Assembly (NCBI GenBank): GCA_934167835.1
Contig: CAKPLZ010000001.1
Coordinates: forward strand, 172,087 to 236,086
Direction of reading: 5' to 3'
DNA from: an uncultured Clostridia bacterium
GTDB lineage: Bacteria; Bacillota; Clostridia; TANB77; CAG-508
DNA: 64,000 bases
This document shows positions 47,191 to 56,847 of this stretch, piece by piece. The notes under the pieces are model-generated. The model made no database searches. It was given only the letters and a program-made list of their open reading frames with translations, and was not told where the DNA came from. The translations under genes were made by a program, and so were the position numbers. Numbering within the stretch: position 1 is the stretch's first letter; the number at the start of each line of letters is the position of its first letter.

Positions 47191-47697
47191 CTAGTTATTT
47201 AAAATCTCCATAAAAACTATATCTTGATATTTGCCTGAAGGGAGTAAAATATCATCTTTAGCAGTTCTTTCATATTTAAAGCCAGCTTTTTCGTAAGCCT
47301 TTATTCCTGCCGTGTTATTAGAAAATACCCTTAAGAAAATTTTGTGTAATTTTAAGTTTTTAAATCCATATTCAACTGCCTTTTTTACACTTTCTGTGCC
47401 AATTCCTTTTCCTCGGGCTTGCTCTTCTCCTATAAAAATTCCAAGTTCAGCTTTATTATTTTTATGGTCTATATCTCTTAAATATACTGAACCAACATCT
47501 TTATTTATACTATTATCTCTTATTACAAATTGCTGAACTTCTCCTGTTAGAACCCTATTATTGTACCAATTTATATGTGTTTCTTTAGTTAAATTTTCTT
47601 GAATGCAAAAATTCTTTTTTACACTATCTGAATTTTTCCACTTTATAATGTTATTTGTATCATCCAAATTTATTGGTCTTAATGTAATATTTGACAA
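47191..47697 (-). CDS. GNAT acetyltransferase, possibly for an amino sugar
   Basis: The 168-residue protein has the GNAT core IGEEQARGKGIGTESVKKAVEYGF (acetyl-CoA loop RGKGIG) and NNTAGIKAYEKAGF. With the DegT gene 12 bases upstream it may acetylate an aminated nucleotide sugar, as PseH or WecD do. Protein acetylation cannot be excluded. Confidence 0.75.
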   Translation of the reverse strand: MSNITLRPINLDDTNNIIKWKNSDSVKKNFCIQENLTKETHINWYNNRVLTGEVQQFVIRDNSINKDVGSVYLRDIDHKNNKAELGIFIGEEQARGKGIGTESVKKAVEYGFKNLKLHKIFLRVFSNNTAGIKAYEKAGFKYERTAKDDILLPSGKYQDIVFMEILNN

Positions 47698-47709
47698 TTT
47701 AACTCTCCT

Positions 47710-48843
47710 TTATATTGTATTTAATATTATTTTTAATGACTTGCAAACTTTTTCTATTTCTTCCTCTGACATATCAGCATATAATGGAAGCCTTAAAAGT
47801 CTTGCTGAATACTCTTCAGTTTTTGGTAAATCACCTTGTTTATATCCCAATTTTAATCCCATTGGTGATGTGTGTAATGGAATATAATGAAATACGCTTG
47901 AAATTTCTTTTTGTTTTAGCTTATCCATAACTTTATTTCGAATTTCTTCTGTTGGTAAAATTATATAATACATGTGTGCATTATGTTTTGCGTATTCTGG
48001 AATATATGGTCTTATAAGTTTGCCTTGTTTTTCTAACTCTAAAAAAGCTTCATTATACGTGTTCCAGATGTGCATTCTTTTTTGCATTATTTCTTCTGAA
48101 CGTTCTAACTGTGCAAGTAAAAGTGCTGCTAAAATATCTGATGGCAAAAAAGATGAGCCTACTTCATGCCATGTATATTTATCAACAGTTCCTCGTATAA
48201 ATTGACTTCTATTTGTTCCTTTTTCTCTTACTATTTCAGCTTCTTTAAACTTATTATCATCTTTTACAACAATTCCTCCACCTTCACCCATACAATAGTT
48301 TTTTGTCTCATGAAAGCTAAAACATCCATAATCTCCAATGGTTCCTAATGGTTTGCCTTTATAATATGCAAGGACACCTTGTGCAGCATCTTCAATTACT
48401 TGGAGATTATACTTCTTTGCAATTTTCATTATTTTATCCATATCGCATGAAACACCTGCATAGTGCACAGGAAAAATTGCTTTTGTTTTCGGTGTTATTT
48501 TTTCTTCAATTAAATTTGCATCTATATTCATTGTCTTTTCATCAATATCTACAAATACTGGTTTTGCTCCTCTTAGCATAAATGCATTTGCTGTAGATAC
48601 AAATGTATATGATGGTACTATTACTTCATCATCGCTTTTTAGCCCTGCAAGTATTGCTGCTAAATCTAATGAATGGCTTCCTGATGTCGTAAGAAGAAAA
48701 TTGCTTATATTGCAATTTTCTTTAAACCATTCATTACATTTTTTTGTATATTTTCCATCTCCACATATTTTGTGAGTATCTAAGGCATCCATTATATATC
48801 TTTTTTCTAAGTCTGTTATTGATGGTTTTGTAAAATAAATCAT
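47710..48843 (-). CDS. DegT/DnrJ/EryC1 sugar aminotransferase
   Basis: The 377-residue PLP enzyme has TTSGSHSLDLAAIL, PSYTFVSTANAF, EDAAQGVLAYY, CFSFHETKNYCMGEGGGI (the PLP lysine is in this segment) and VGSSFLPSDI. It would aminate a keto-sugar such as the product of RfbB. The GNAT gene follows. Confidence 0.9.
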   Translation of the reverse strand: MIYFTKPSITDLEKRYIMDALDTHKICGDGKYTKKCNEWFKENCNISNFLLTTSGSHSLDLAAILAGLKSDDEVIVPSYTFVSTANAFMLRGAKPVFVDIDEKTMNIDANLIEEKITPKTKAIFPVHYAGVSCDMDKIMKIAKKYNLQVIEDAAQGVLAYYKGKPLGTIGDYGCFSFHETKNYCMGEGGGIVVKDDNKFKEAEIVREKGTNRSQFIRGTVDKYTWHEVGSSFLPSDILAALLLAQLERSEEIMQKRMHIWNTYNEAFLELEKQGKLIRPYIPEYAKHNAHMYYIILPTEEIRNKVMDKLKQKEISSVFHYIPLHTSPMGLKLGYKQGDLPKTEEYSARLLRLPLYADMSEEEIEKVCKSLKIILNTI

Positions 48844-48852
48844 ACTTACCTC

Positions 48853-49632
48853 CTATAATTCCTCTGCAAACTTCTTTTGTAATTTATTGAATATTAGGTA
48901 GCCTACATAGCATAAAACAACAAGTATTATTGCAAGTTTTCCTAAACTCATTAAATTTGGCATTTGTTGATTATAAAAAATATCTCTATATGCATCTATA
49001 ATATATGACATTGGATTAATTTTTATTATCCATCTAAAATTCTCTGGTATTGTATTTCCAGAGTACACAATAGGTGTTGCATAAAATAATAATTGCAAAC
49101 CTACTCCTATAAAGTGTTGTAAGTCTCTAAAATATACTGTTACTGAAGATATTACAAATGATATTGCAAGTAAAAGTAGGTATTGAATTAATAAAACTAG
49201 TGGGTAAAACAATATGTACCAAGTAATTCCTAACCCATAAATTAGTACAAATGCAATAATAATTATTGTTGATATAACAAAATTAAAAGCTTCTGCAGTA
49301 ACTAACGAAATTGGTATTATTTCTCTTGGAAAATACACTTTTTTTAATATATTTCCATTCTCAATCATACATCCTGCTGACCTTGAAACTGTTGTTGAGA
49401 AAAATGTCCATGGTATTAAACCTGTACATATAAATATAACATAGTATGACTGTGTATTTTTAAGAATTAGCGGAAATACAATAGCATACACAGCAATTTG
49501 CAATAATGGATTTAGGAAAGACCATAAAAATCCAAAAAAAGATTTTTTATATTTTCCCCTAACATCCTTTTTTACATTTGTTTTTAGTAATTCTCTGTAG
49601 TCATAAAGTCTTTTAAAAAAGTTATTTTTCAT
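48853..49632 (-). CDS. ABC-2 polysaccharide export permease (Wzm/TagG-like)
   Basis: The protein of about 259 residues starts at 49632 (MKNNFFKRLYDYRELLK), with GGAGG upstream. It has six helices with KDVRGKYKKSFFGFLWSFLNP near 20 and AVYFRDLQHFIGVGLQ-type membrane turns later. It pairs with the ATPase at 52.0 kb. Without the +1 shift at 49642 the upstream glycosyltransferase would run straight into it and make a fusion. Confidence 0.88.
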   Translation of the reverse strand: MKNNFFKRLYDYRELLKTNVKKDVRGKYKKSFFGFLWSFLNPLLQIAVYAIVFPLILKNTQSYYVIFICTGLIPWTFFSTTVSRSAGCMIENGNILKKVYFPREIIPISLVTAEAFNFVISTIIIIAFVLIYGLGITWYILFYPLVLLIQYLLLLAISFVISSVTVYFRDLQHFIGVGLQLLFYATPIVYSGNTIPENFRWIIKINPMSYIIDAYRDIFYNQQMPNLMSLGKLAIILVVLCYVGYLIFNKLQKKFAEEL

Positions 49633-52000
49633 CTTTTCCTCCCGAAATTTCTTTCTAAAGAAATTTATTATTCTCTTTCCTATTTGTTTAATTAGTTCAA
49701 TACTTAGTTTAATTACCTTTTTTATAGCTTTTAAAATAGTTTTCAAAATATTGTAAATTATTTTGCTTTCTTTAAAAATATGTAGTTTGACTGTTAATTC
49801 AATTATTTTTTGTTTTTTACTCCTATATTTATTATGTTCTTCTGTTAGATTATTAAACTCTTCAAAAGCATCTTTGCCAAATAATTCCTCATTGAAATTT
49901 TTACATAACCATTCATATTCTTTTGAGTGTAGCATTAAATATTTTACAATCAATTCTGAAAAAATATCTCTATAATTTGAAACATTTTCATCTTTTGCAG
50001 AATTTTCAGCAATAATTTTTCCTAGAATTTCATCCATTTTTTCTACCATTTTTTCAATTGTAAAGCTTTCTAATATATGATTTCTAGCGTTTTTCTTATA
50101 AACTTCCAAATTTTCAAAGACTTTATTTATTGCAACTATATAATTATCTATTTCTTCATTTGAATAGTTAAAATTAATTATTTCTTCTTCTTTTTGTAAA
50201 CATGGCACAATAACTCCGAACGTTTTCTTGAATAAGTTCTGCTTGTCCTCCAACATCTGCTGATATTACTGGAGTTCCCATACTTAAAGATTCATAAGAT
50301 GTAAGTGCAATCCCCTCTTTTATTGAGCAATTTAATGTAATATCACTTATCATATAAATCTCAGCTGTGTTTGAAACTGTTCCTACAAACTTAACTACAG
50401 AATCTAAGCCATTTCTGTGTGCATATCTTTTTATTTCTCCTAAAAGTGGTCCATCTCCTGCAATTACTACTAAAAAGTCGTTTCTTTGTTCTTTTATTTT
50501 TTTAATAATTTTCATTAATAAATATGGTCTTTTTTGATAATCTATTCTCGCAATAAAGCCTATTACTTTCTTGTTCTCTTTAATTCCATATTTTTTTAAT
50601 AATTCATCTCTATTAAATCGTTTAGCATCAAATTTTTGTGCATCTACGCCGATATAAACTGTTTCAACGCTTTCTGGTTTTTTCTTGAAATAATCTATTA
50701 AAATTCTTTTTGAATTATTATTGCACACCAAAGTTTTTTGAATTACGCTTGATAGATTTGATGTATCCCTTGAAAATCCGCCATTTCTGTTATACCATTC
50801 TTCCATGTGTATATAGTCTACAATTGGTACACTTGGATTACATGCTTTTATGTACGGAATTGCTGAATATCCATAAGTGCTATTTGATGTTAATATAAGG
50901 TCTGTTCTTTCTTTTTTAATTATATAATTTATAAAACTTGCCCAATATTTTCTATCCAAAAATGTGGTTAAGTCATAAATTGTAGCATTTTTTTCAAATT
51001 GTTGTCTCCAGATATTTATATTAGGTTCTGTAAGAATTATTGTAAACTCATAGCCTTTTTTAGTTAATCCATTTACAAAATCTAAGTTAAACTTGTCTGC
51101 TCCACCCATTGCAAGCCATGGGAATATGCATAATATGTGTTTTTTACCATCTTTTTCAATAATCTTTGGTTCTATATTAATATTCTCTAATATATTCCAG
51201 TTATAATCTTGTTTTGGATATTGTTTTGCTTTTACTGTTTTTTTGATTGTTTGGGCTGTTTTTCTAATTATTTCTTGTGCTCTTTTGCCATTTTCTTTTG
51301 ACCTTGCAAGCTCGCTTTCTTGCTTTGGTTTTCTTCTATACCAAAAGCCGTAAAAAGGCATTCTTACTGGATATTTACCTTTTGCGAGCATTTTTAGCCA
51401 TAAGTTCCAATCTTCATTTACAGCTTTTTCTCTAAGTTCATAACCATTTACTTCTTCAAAATCTGTTTTTCTAATTAGTGCTGTTGCAACTAATAAGTTC
51501 TCTGTTTTTTCTATTTCGCTATTGAAGTATTTTGTCCATAAAAAATTTTCTCCACCAAAATTTACTACATCTGTATATGCCCATGCTGCATCTTTATTGG
51601 TTTCTAAAGTTATATATGCACATTCTAAATATGTTTTTTCTATTACATCATCATCATCTAGGAAAAACAAATATTTTGAAGTTTTACTTGCATTTTTTGC
51701 TCCATAATCACGTGTTTCTGCAAGGCCACCATTTTCTTTGTTTATGACTTTGATTCTTGGGTCAATGTGTTTAATTGACTCAAGTTTTTCCAAGCTTTCT
51801 TGATTTGTTGAACCATCATTTACTATTAACCATTCCCATTCTACAAAGGTTTGGTTTAATACTGAATTTATTGTTTCGTCTATATATTTATTTCCATTAT
51901 AATATGGTGTTATTATTGTTATTTTAGGTTCAATTTGTTTTTCTTCATAGTTTACTTGTTTTCGTGTTTTCCCTGGATATAAACTGTAATCAAATACCAT
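49629..52000 (-). CDS. Two-domain glycosyltransferase (GT2-GT4), with two +1 recoding sites
   Basis: The reconstructed protein is about 789 residues. It has a GT2 domain (IITPYYNGNKYIDETINS, DDDDVIEKTYL, AVNEDWNLWLKML) at about 28-250 and a GT4 domain at about 290-640 (WLAMGGADKFNLDFV, GFIARIDYQKRPYLL, SIKEGIALTSYESLSMGTPV). A helical tail of about 140 residues ends in basic sequence. CGG 50216-50218 is skipped to complete the GT4 domain (ENVGVIVPC). CGG 49642-49644 is skipped to end the protein at GRKR-stop, inside the ATGA of the permease gene. Confidence 0.87.
49642..49644 (-). other. +1 recoding site 2 in the GT2-GT4 gene, overlapping a ribosome binding site (CGG-G)
   Basis: The context is tttCGGGAGGAAAAGATGA. 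Skipping C gives GGG AGG AAA AGA TGA, which ends the protein. The same GGGAGG is the Shine-Dalgarno of the permease start ATG. Straight reading fuses the two proteins. Confidence 0.78.
50216..50218 (-). other. +1 recoding site 1 in the GT2-GT4 gene (CGG-A)
   Basis: The context is AAC GTT CGG AGT. Skipping C gives GTT GGA GTT ATT GTG CCA, a GT4 C-terminal pattern (ENVGVIVP). Straight reading stops 14 codons later. Confidence 0.9.
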
Positions 52001-52011
52001 TATTCTCTCCT

Positions 52012-52752
52012 TTACGCTGTGGTTTTTATATATTCGTTTACAATAGTTTCTGGTTTTCCGTCCATTCTTATTTTTCCCTCATAAATCCAAATTGCTCTGT
52101 CACATAGTTCTGTTACTGCATTCATATTATGAGTTACAAATACCATTGTTTTACCTTGTTTTTTTAGGTCTTTCATTTTATCAAAACATTTCTTTTGAAA
52201 ATGCTCATCTCCTACTGAAAGAATTTCATCAATTAAAAGAATATCTGCATCTACATTTATTGCTACTGCAAATGCTAGTCTCATAAACATTCCTGATGAA
52301 TAAGTTCTTACTGGGTTATCTATAAATTCTCTTAATTCTGAAAATTCTATGATATCTTCTAGCCTTTCATCTATCTGTTTTCTTGTAAGTCCAAATATTG
52401 AAGCATTAAAATATATGTTTTCCCTTCCTGAAAAATCTGGATGGAATCCCGCTCCAAGCTCTAAAAGCGAAGTTAGTTTTCCGTAAGTTTCTATTGTTCC
52501 CTTGTTTGGATATATTATTTTGGTCATAAGCTTTAATAATGTTGATTTTCCGCTTCCATTTGTCCCAATTAAAGCAACAACTTCTCCTTTTTTTATTGTT
52601 GTTGATATTCCATCTAAAACAACTCTCTTTTCCTTTTTATTTCTTGAGAAAAGAAACAAAAGTCTTTCCTTTATTGTATTTGCTTTATCTAAATATACAT
52701 CAAAAGTTTTATAAACATTATTTGCTACAATTGCTACATTGCTTTCTCCCAT
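52012..52752 (-). CDS. ABC export ATPase (Wzt/TagH-like)
   Basis: The 246-residue ATPase has GTNGSGKSTLLKL (Walker A), RTYSSGMFMRLAFA (signature), ILLIDEILSVGDEHF (Walker B) and THNMNAV. It exports a finished lipid-linked polysaccharide together with the 48.8 kb permease. It lacks the C-terminal carbohydrate-binding domain of longer Wzt proteins. Confidence 0.93.
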   Translation of the reverse strand: MGESNVAIVANNVYKTFDVYLDKANTIKERLLFLFSRNKKEKRVVLDGISTTIKKGEVVALIGTNGSGKSTLLKLMTKIIYPNKGTIETYGKLTSLLELGAGFHPDFSGRENIYFNASIFGLTRKQIDERLEDIIEFSELREFIDNPVRTYSSGMFMRLAFAVAINVDADILLIDEILSVGDEHFQKKCFDKMKDLKKQGKTMVFVTHNMNAVTELCDRAIWIYEGKIRMDGKPETIVNEYIKTTA

Positions 52753-52824
52753 TTTACACCTCGTTCCTTTGAATTTAATTATTATATCATAATTTTAAGG
52801 TTTTTACATCTTTTTATTCTATTT

Positions 52825-53910
52825 TTAATCATTTTCTATTAGTTTTTCTAAAGTTTCCATTATATGGTCATTGTATAGATTATAGTCAAAATGCTTGTAT
52901 TCTATACTTTTGTCATCTACCATTTTTTCCATTGCTAAATATATGTCATCTGCATTTTTATTTACTACTATTCCATATTTTCCATTAATTTCTATATCTG
53001 CATTTGAAACATTTGTTGTTATTATAGGCTTTCCTAACACTTTTGCTTCATTAAAGACTACTGGGTATCCCTCATAATCTGATGTTAATATTACACAATC
53101 TGAAACGTTAAAATATGGGTATGGATTTTGTTTTCTACCAAGCATTTTTATTGTATCTTCTAAGTGTTTTTCTGTTATAAGCTTTTTATACATGTCAAAA
53201 TCTTGCCCATCTCCAACCATAAGAACTTTGAATTTATAATTATCCTTTTTTAATTTTTCTGATGCCTCTATTAATCTGGTTAGTTTTTTTTGGTGTTCAT
53301 AATGCCTTCCAACATTTAAAAAAGTAAAAATATTTTCTTTTTCATATTCTATTTTTTGTTTTGATTTTTCTATAATTTTTTCTGCATTTATCAAATTATT
53401 GCAAACTAAAGTTTTTATGGTCATATTGGGGAAGACTTCTAAAAAGCTTTTTTCAGCTTCTTTTGAAACAAAGATTATTTTTTTAAATTTCGAAAAACTT
53501 ACAAATTCAAAAAAATCTTCCATTTCTTTTTTATTTCCGCCATATAGTTTCAAATAATCAGCATGTCCCCATAAGGCATTATTTTTAGATGCTGTTCTTG
53601 CACAGAATGATCCCATTTTTGAATATGTTGCAAAAGATGCTGCAAAATCATATTTATTTTTGTATTTCAAAATAAATTTTACTCTTTTCATGCTGTTTAT
53701 CATTTTTCTTAAAATAGCAATTTTACTCTGATTTGGTTTATATTCAATTATCCTAATTTTTGGATTTAGTTCTTCCAAAAATATACCCTGCTTTTTTTCT
53801 AACACAAGAGTTGTATCATACTTCTTACTTAGTTCATTTAATAAATTTACCAATGCTGTTTCAATTCCGCCTATATCTAATGTATAAGCTGCAAACATTA
53901 TTTTTTTCAT
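52825..53910 (-). CDS. GT4 glycosyltransferase
   Basis: The 361-residue enzyme has YTLDIGGIETALVNLLNEL at the N-terminus, FLNVGRHYEHQKKLTRLIEA, LMVGDGQDF and SDYEGYPVVFNEAKVLGKPI (the E-x7-E region). The acceptor is unknown. It is in line with the other transferases of the locus. Confidence 0.87.
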   Translation of the reverse strand: MKKIMFAAYTLDIGGIETALVNLLNELSKKYDTTLVLEKKQGIFLEELNPKIRIIEYKPNQSKIAILRKMINSMKRVKFILKYKNKYDFAASFATYSKMGSFCARTASKNNALWGHADYLKLYGGNKKEMEDFFEFVSFSKFKKIIFVSKEAEKSFLEVFPNMTIKTLVCNNLINAEKIIEKSKQKIEYEKENIFTFLNVGRHYEHQKKLTRLIEASEKLKKDNYKFKVLMVGDGQDFDMYKKLITEKHLEDTIKMLGRKQNPYPYFNVSDCVILTSDYEGYPVVFNEAKVLGKPIITTNVSNADIEINGKYGIVVNKNADDIYLAMEKMVDDKSIEYKHFDYNLYNDHIMETLEKLIEND

Positions 53911-53921
53911 ATTTTTCCTTT

Positions 53922-54845
53922 CTAATTAAAGAGTAAAAACATATATATTTTTATTTTTTTGCATAATTGCCTTATGTTTCTAGGTTTTATGTTTTTTATT
54001 AATTTTCTTTTTCTAATTTCCTTTACATATATTTTTTTCTCTTTTGGTTTTAATTTTTCGCATCTATTAAAAATTGCATTTGAATAATATCTTTTAATAT
54101 TTTCTACTGTATTTTTACTAAACTTTCTGTTTCCTACAAACTTTTTTGCATTGTCATAATGAACAAGTAAGTCATTTGCTCTTTTTAAAGTTTTTTCATA
54201 ATCATCATTTCTTACAATACTATTATCTACCTGAACATAGTTATATCCATATACATCAACAGATGAAACTTTTTTAGCTGTAATTATTATAAGTGGTATA
54301 AGACCAAAATCTTCATGATATGCATTTGGTAAGAATTTAAATTTATTTTTCCTTAAGAATTTCAAATTGTACATATAAATACATGGTGATTCCATTATTA
54401 TATCTTTAAAGCACAATTTTTCAAATGCTTCTTCTCCATTTAAGTTTTCAAATATTGGGCCATCTATTTTTATATTTTTCTTGTCATCTACAATTTTTAG
54501 TTTATATTTAACAAGGTCATTCCCAAAATATTTTGATAAATTTTCTAATAAGTCTTTTTCAATATAATCATCTGAGTCTACAAAACATACATATTCTCCA
54601 TTTGCTTTTGAGATTCCAAAATTTCTTGTGTCTGCAAGTCCTGTATTTTCTTTATCGAAGAAGTGTACTATTCCTGGGTATTTATCTTGATATTCTTTTA
54701 AAACTTTTTTAGAGTCATCTAATGATCCATCGTTTATCGCAATAATCTCAAAGTCTTTAAATGTTTGATTTATTATTGAATCTAAGCATCTTCTTAAAAA
54801 TACTTGAGTATTATATGCTGGTACAATTACACTTATTTTAGGCAT
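53922..54845 (-). CDS. GT2 glycosyltransferase
   Basis: The 307-residue enzyme has VIVPAYNTQVFLRRCLDSII, AINDGSLDDS, RNFGISKANGEYVCFVDSDD and a basic C-terminal tail. It is one of three alike GT2 genes. Tail residues suggest contact with membrane lipids. Confidence 0.88.
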   Translation of the reverse strand: MPKISVIVPAYNTQVFLRRCLDSIINQTFKDFEIIAINDGSLDDSKKVLKEYQDKYPGIVHFFDKENTGLADTRNFGISKANGEYVCFVDSDDYIEKDLLENLSKYFGNDLVKYKLKIVDDKKNIKIDGPIFENLNGEEAFEKLCFKDIIMESPCIYMYNLKFLRKNKFKFLPNAYHEDFGLIPLIIITAKKVSSVDVYGYNYVQVDNSIVRNDDYEKTLKRANDLLVHYDNAKKFVGNRKFSKNTVENIKRYYSNAIFNRCEKLKPKEKKIYVKEIRKRKLIKNIKPRNIRQLCKKIKIYMFLLFN

Positions 54846-54847
54846 TT

Positions 54848-55744
54848 TTATTCTCCTTTAAAATCGATTTTTGTCTTTATATATCCTGGTATTTTTAATA
54901 CTAAAACTAGGAATTTATTTAAAGTACCACTTATTTCTTTTGTTATGTTTTTCTTTCCAGTTAATGAGCAAAATAATATATAATGTTTTATCGCATATAG
55001 TCTTTTTCTAAATAGCACTCCACTCATATCAAAATTTAATAGTTGTTTAAAGTATTCATAATATCCATTTGGATTTTGTTTAAATACTTTTCTTATATTT
55101 TTTGAATATCCTTGGTTCAAATAATCGCATATCATTATTGGTTTGTTAAAACATATAACGCTATAGGTTTTATCCATTTCATTATGCATTCTAGCTTCAG
55201 TACTAAATTTTTCATTTTTTTCAATTCTGTAATGATATTTTTTTCTAATACTTGTAATGTACACTAAAGCTTTGTCTCCTTCAAGTCCATCTTTAAAGTA
55301 TAGATTAAACATGTTTGTTTCATACAAGTCGTCTTTAAAGCATGTGCCAATATTGCATCTATTAGAATTATCTTTTAGAAAAGCCATAGCATATATCTTT
55401 TTTTTATTTTGTATTTTTTCATAGCTTGTACATATTATTTTTATTGCATTATCTGTTAAATAATCGTCTGAATCACATTCTAACAAAAGTTCTCCTTCTG
55501 CATATTGTACAATATTGTTTATTGCAACCATTTTCCCTTGATTTTCTTGCTTAAAATATTTTATAGTTATTTCACTATTATTTTTAATTTGATTAATATA
55601 TCCTTCTGTATCATCTGTTGAGCCATCATCCATTATAATCCATTCTATTTCATATCCGAATTTTGCATTTTTTAAAAGGCTATTATATAGATTTTTTAAA
55701 TTTTCTTTTCTATTATATGTTGCTGTTAAAACAGATATTTTCAT
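54848..55744 (-). CDS. GT2 glycosyltransferase
   Basis: The 298-residue enzyme has TATYNRKENLKNLYNSLL, IMDDGSTDDT and LLLECDSDDYLTDNA. The C-terminal half is helical and unlike the neighbouring GT2. It ends two bases before the next start. Confidence 0.87.
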   Translation of the reverse strand: MKISVLTATYNRKENLKNLYNSLLKNAKFGYEIEWIIMDDGSTDDTEGYINQIKNNSEITIKYFKQENQGKMVAINNIVQYAEGELLLECDSDDYLTDNAIKIICTSYEKIQNKKKIYAMAFLKDNSNRCNIGTCFKDDLYETNMFNLYFKDGLEGDKALVYITSIRKKYHYRIEKNEKFSTEARMHNEMDKTYSVICFNKPIMICDYLNQGYSKNIRKVFKQNPNGYYEYFKQLLNFDMSGVLFRKRLYAIKHYILFCSLTGKKNITKEISGTLNKFLVLVLKIPGYIKTKIDFKGE

Positions 55745-55745
55745 T

Positions 55746-56847
55746 TTATTCTCCTAATATATTTGATATTTTTACTATGATTTTTTCGTTTTCATCATCA
55801 TTTTCTTCTTTAATTGTAGGTTTATATTTGTTTTCAATAACGTTTTTTAGTCCTTCATATATGCCATCTTCAGAATTTTCAACAATTAGTTTATTTTCAT
55901 AACCTTCTAAAGCTTCTCTTGAAGCTGTGTCTGTTATAATAATATACTTATTTAATTGCTTTGCTTCTAGCAAAACCATTGGTAATCCTTCATAATATGA
56001 AAGTAAGCAAAAATAATCTGCTTGTTTTATATATGGATATGGGTTTTCCTTTTGCCCAAGTAAAATAAAGGTTTTTCCTAGGTTCAAATCTTTTATTTTT
56101 TGTTCTAGCTCGTTTCTTAATGGTCCATCTCCAACGACATAAAATTTGTGATTATATCCATTTTTAATTAATTTTTCGTGAACATTAATTAGTCGCCCTA
56201 TTGCTTTTTGATTAACTAATCTTGCAACTGTTAAAAAGTTTATTATGCCTTCATTCTGAAAATCTTTTACACTTTCCTTAGCTTTTTCTATAACATTTTG
56301 TTTGTTCAAATAATTATGTACTACCTCTTTTGGAACATTTAATTTATAGCATTCTTCGAACTTTTGTAAATTATGTTTGCTTACAAATACTAGTCTTTGA
56401 TATTTATTATATATTTTTTTATTATATATTTTTTTTATTTTTGATTTTAAAGTTTTTCCAAACACCAAATTTATATCATTATGTATCCAGGCAATTTTTG
56501 ATGTTTTTGTATTTTTCGCACTAAGTAGATTCGTTACAGGTCCTTCCAAAAAAGCTACTTCTACATCATAATTATTCTCTATATATTTTCTATAAATATG
56601 TTTTTTTAGAGCTAATAGCTTAAAACTAATTATATTTTTTTGAATAGTATTATACTCATCAAATGCCTTTGGATAAAGTGATTTCACTTTTATATTTTTA
56701 TTTAATAAGCCTTTAAACTCCCCGTTTATCATATATTGTAAGTATTTCTATCTCATATTTATTTGAAATTTTATTGCAAATATCTACTAAAACACGTTCT
56801 GCTCCGCCTACTGCCAAATTTGTTATTCCAAACAATATTTTCTTCAT
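55746..56847 (-). CDS. GT4 glycosyltransferase, with one +1 recoding site
   Basis: The reconstructed enzyme is about 366 residues. From ATG 56847 it opens MKKILFGITNLAVGGAERVL, the donor-fold GGAE pattern. At CGG 56722-56724 (codon 42) the zero frame fails. Skipping C gives IYDKGEFKGLLNKNIKV and the rest, including FLTVARLVNQKAIGRLINVH, VVGDGPLRNELEQ and SYYEGLPMVLLEAKQLNKY. The start overlaps the stop of the upstream gene in ATGA. Confidence 0.9.
56722..56724 (-). other. +1 recoding site in the 56 kb GT4 gene (CGG-G)
   Basis: The context is GAT AAA CGG GGA. Skipping C gives AAA GGG GAG TTT AAA, a DKGEF turn common in this family. Straight reading stops two codons later. Confidence 0.88.
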
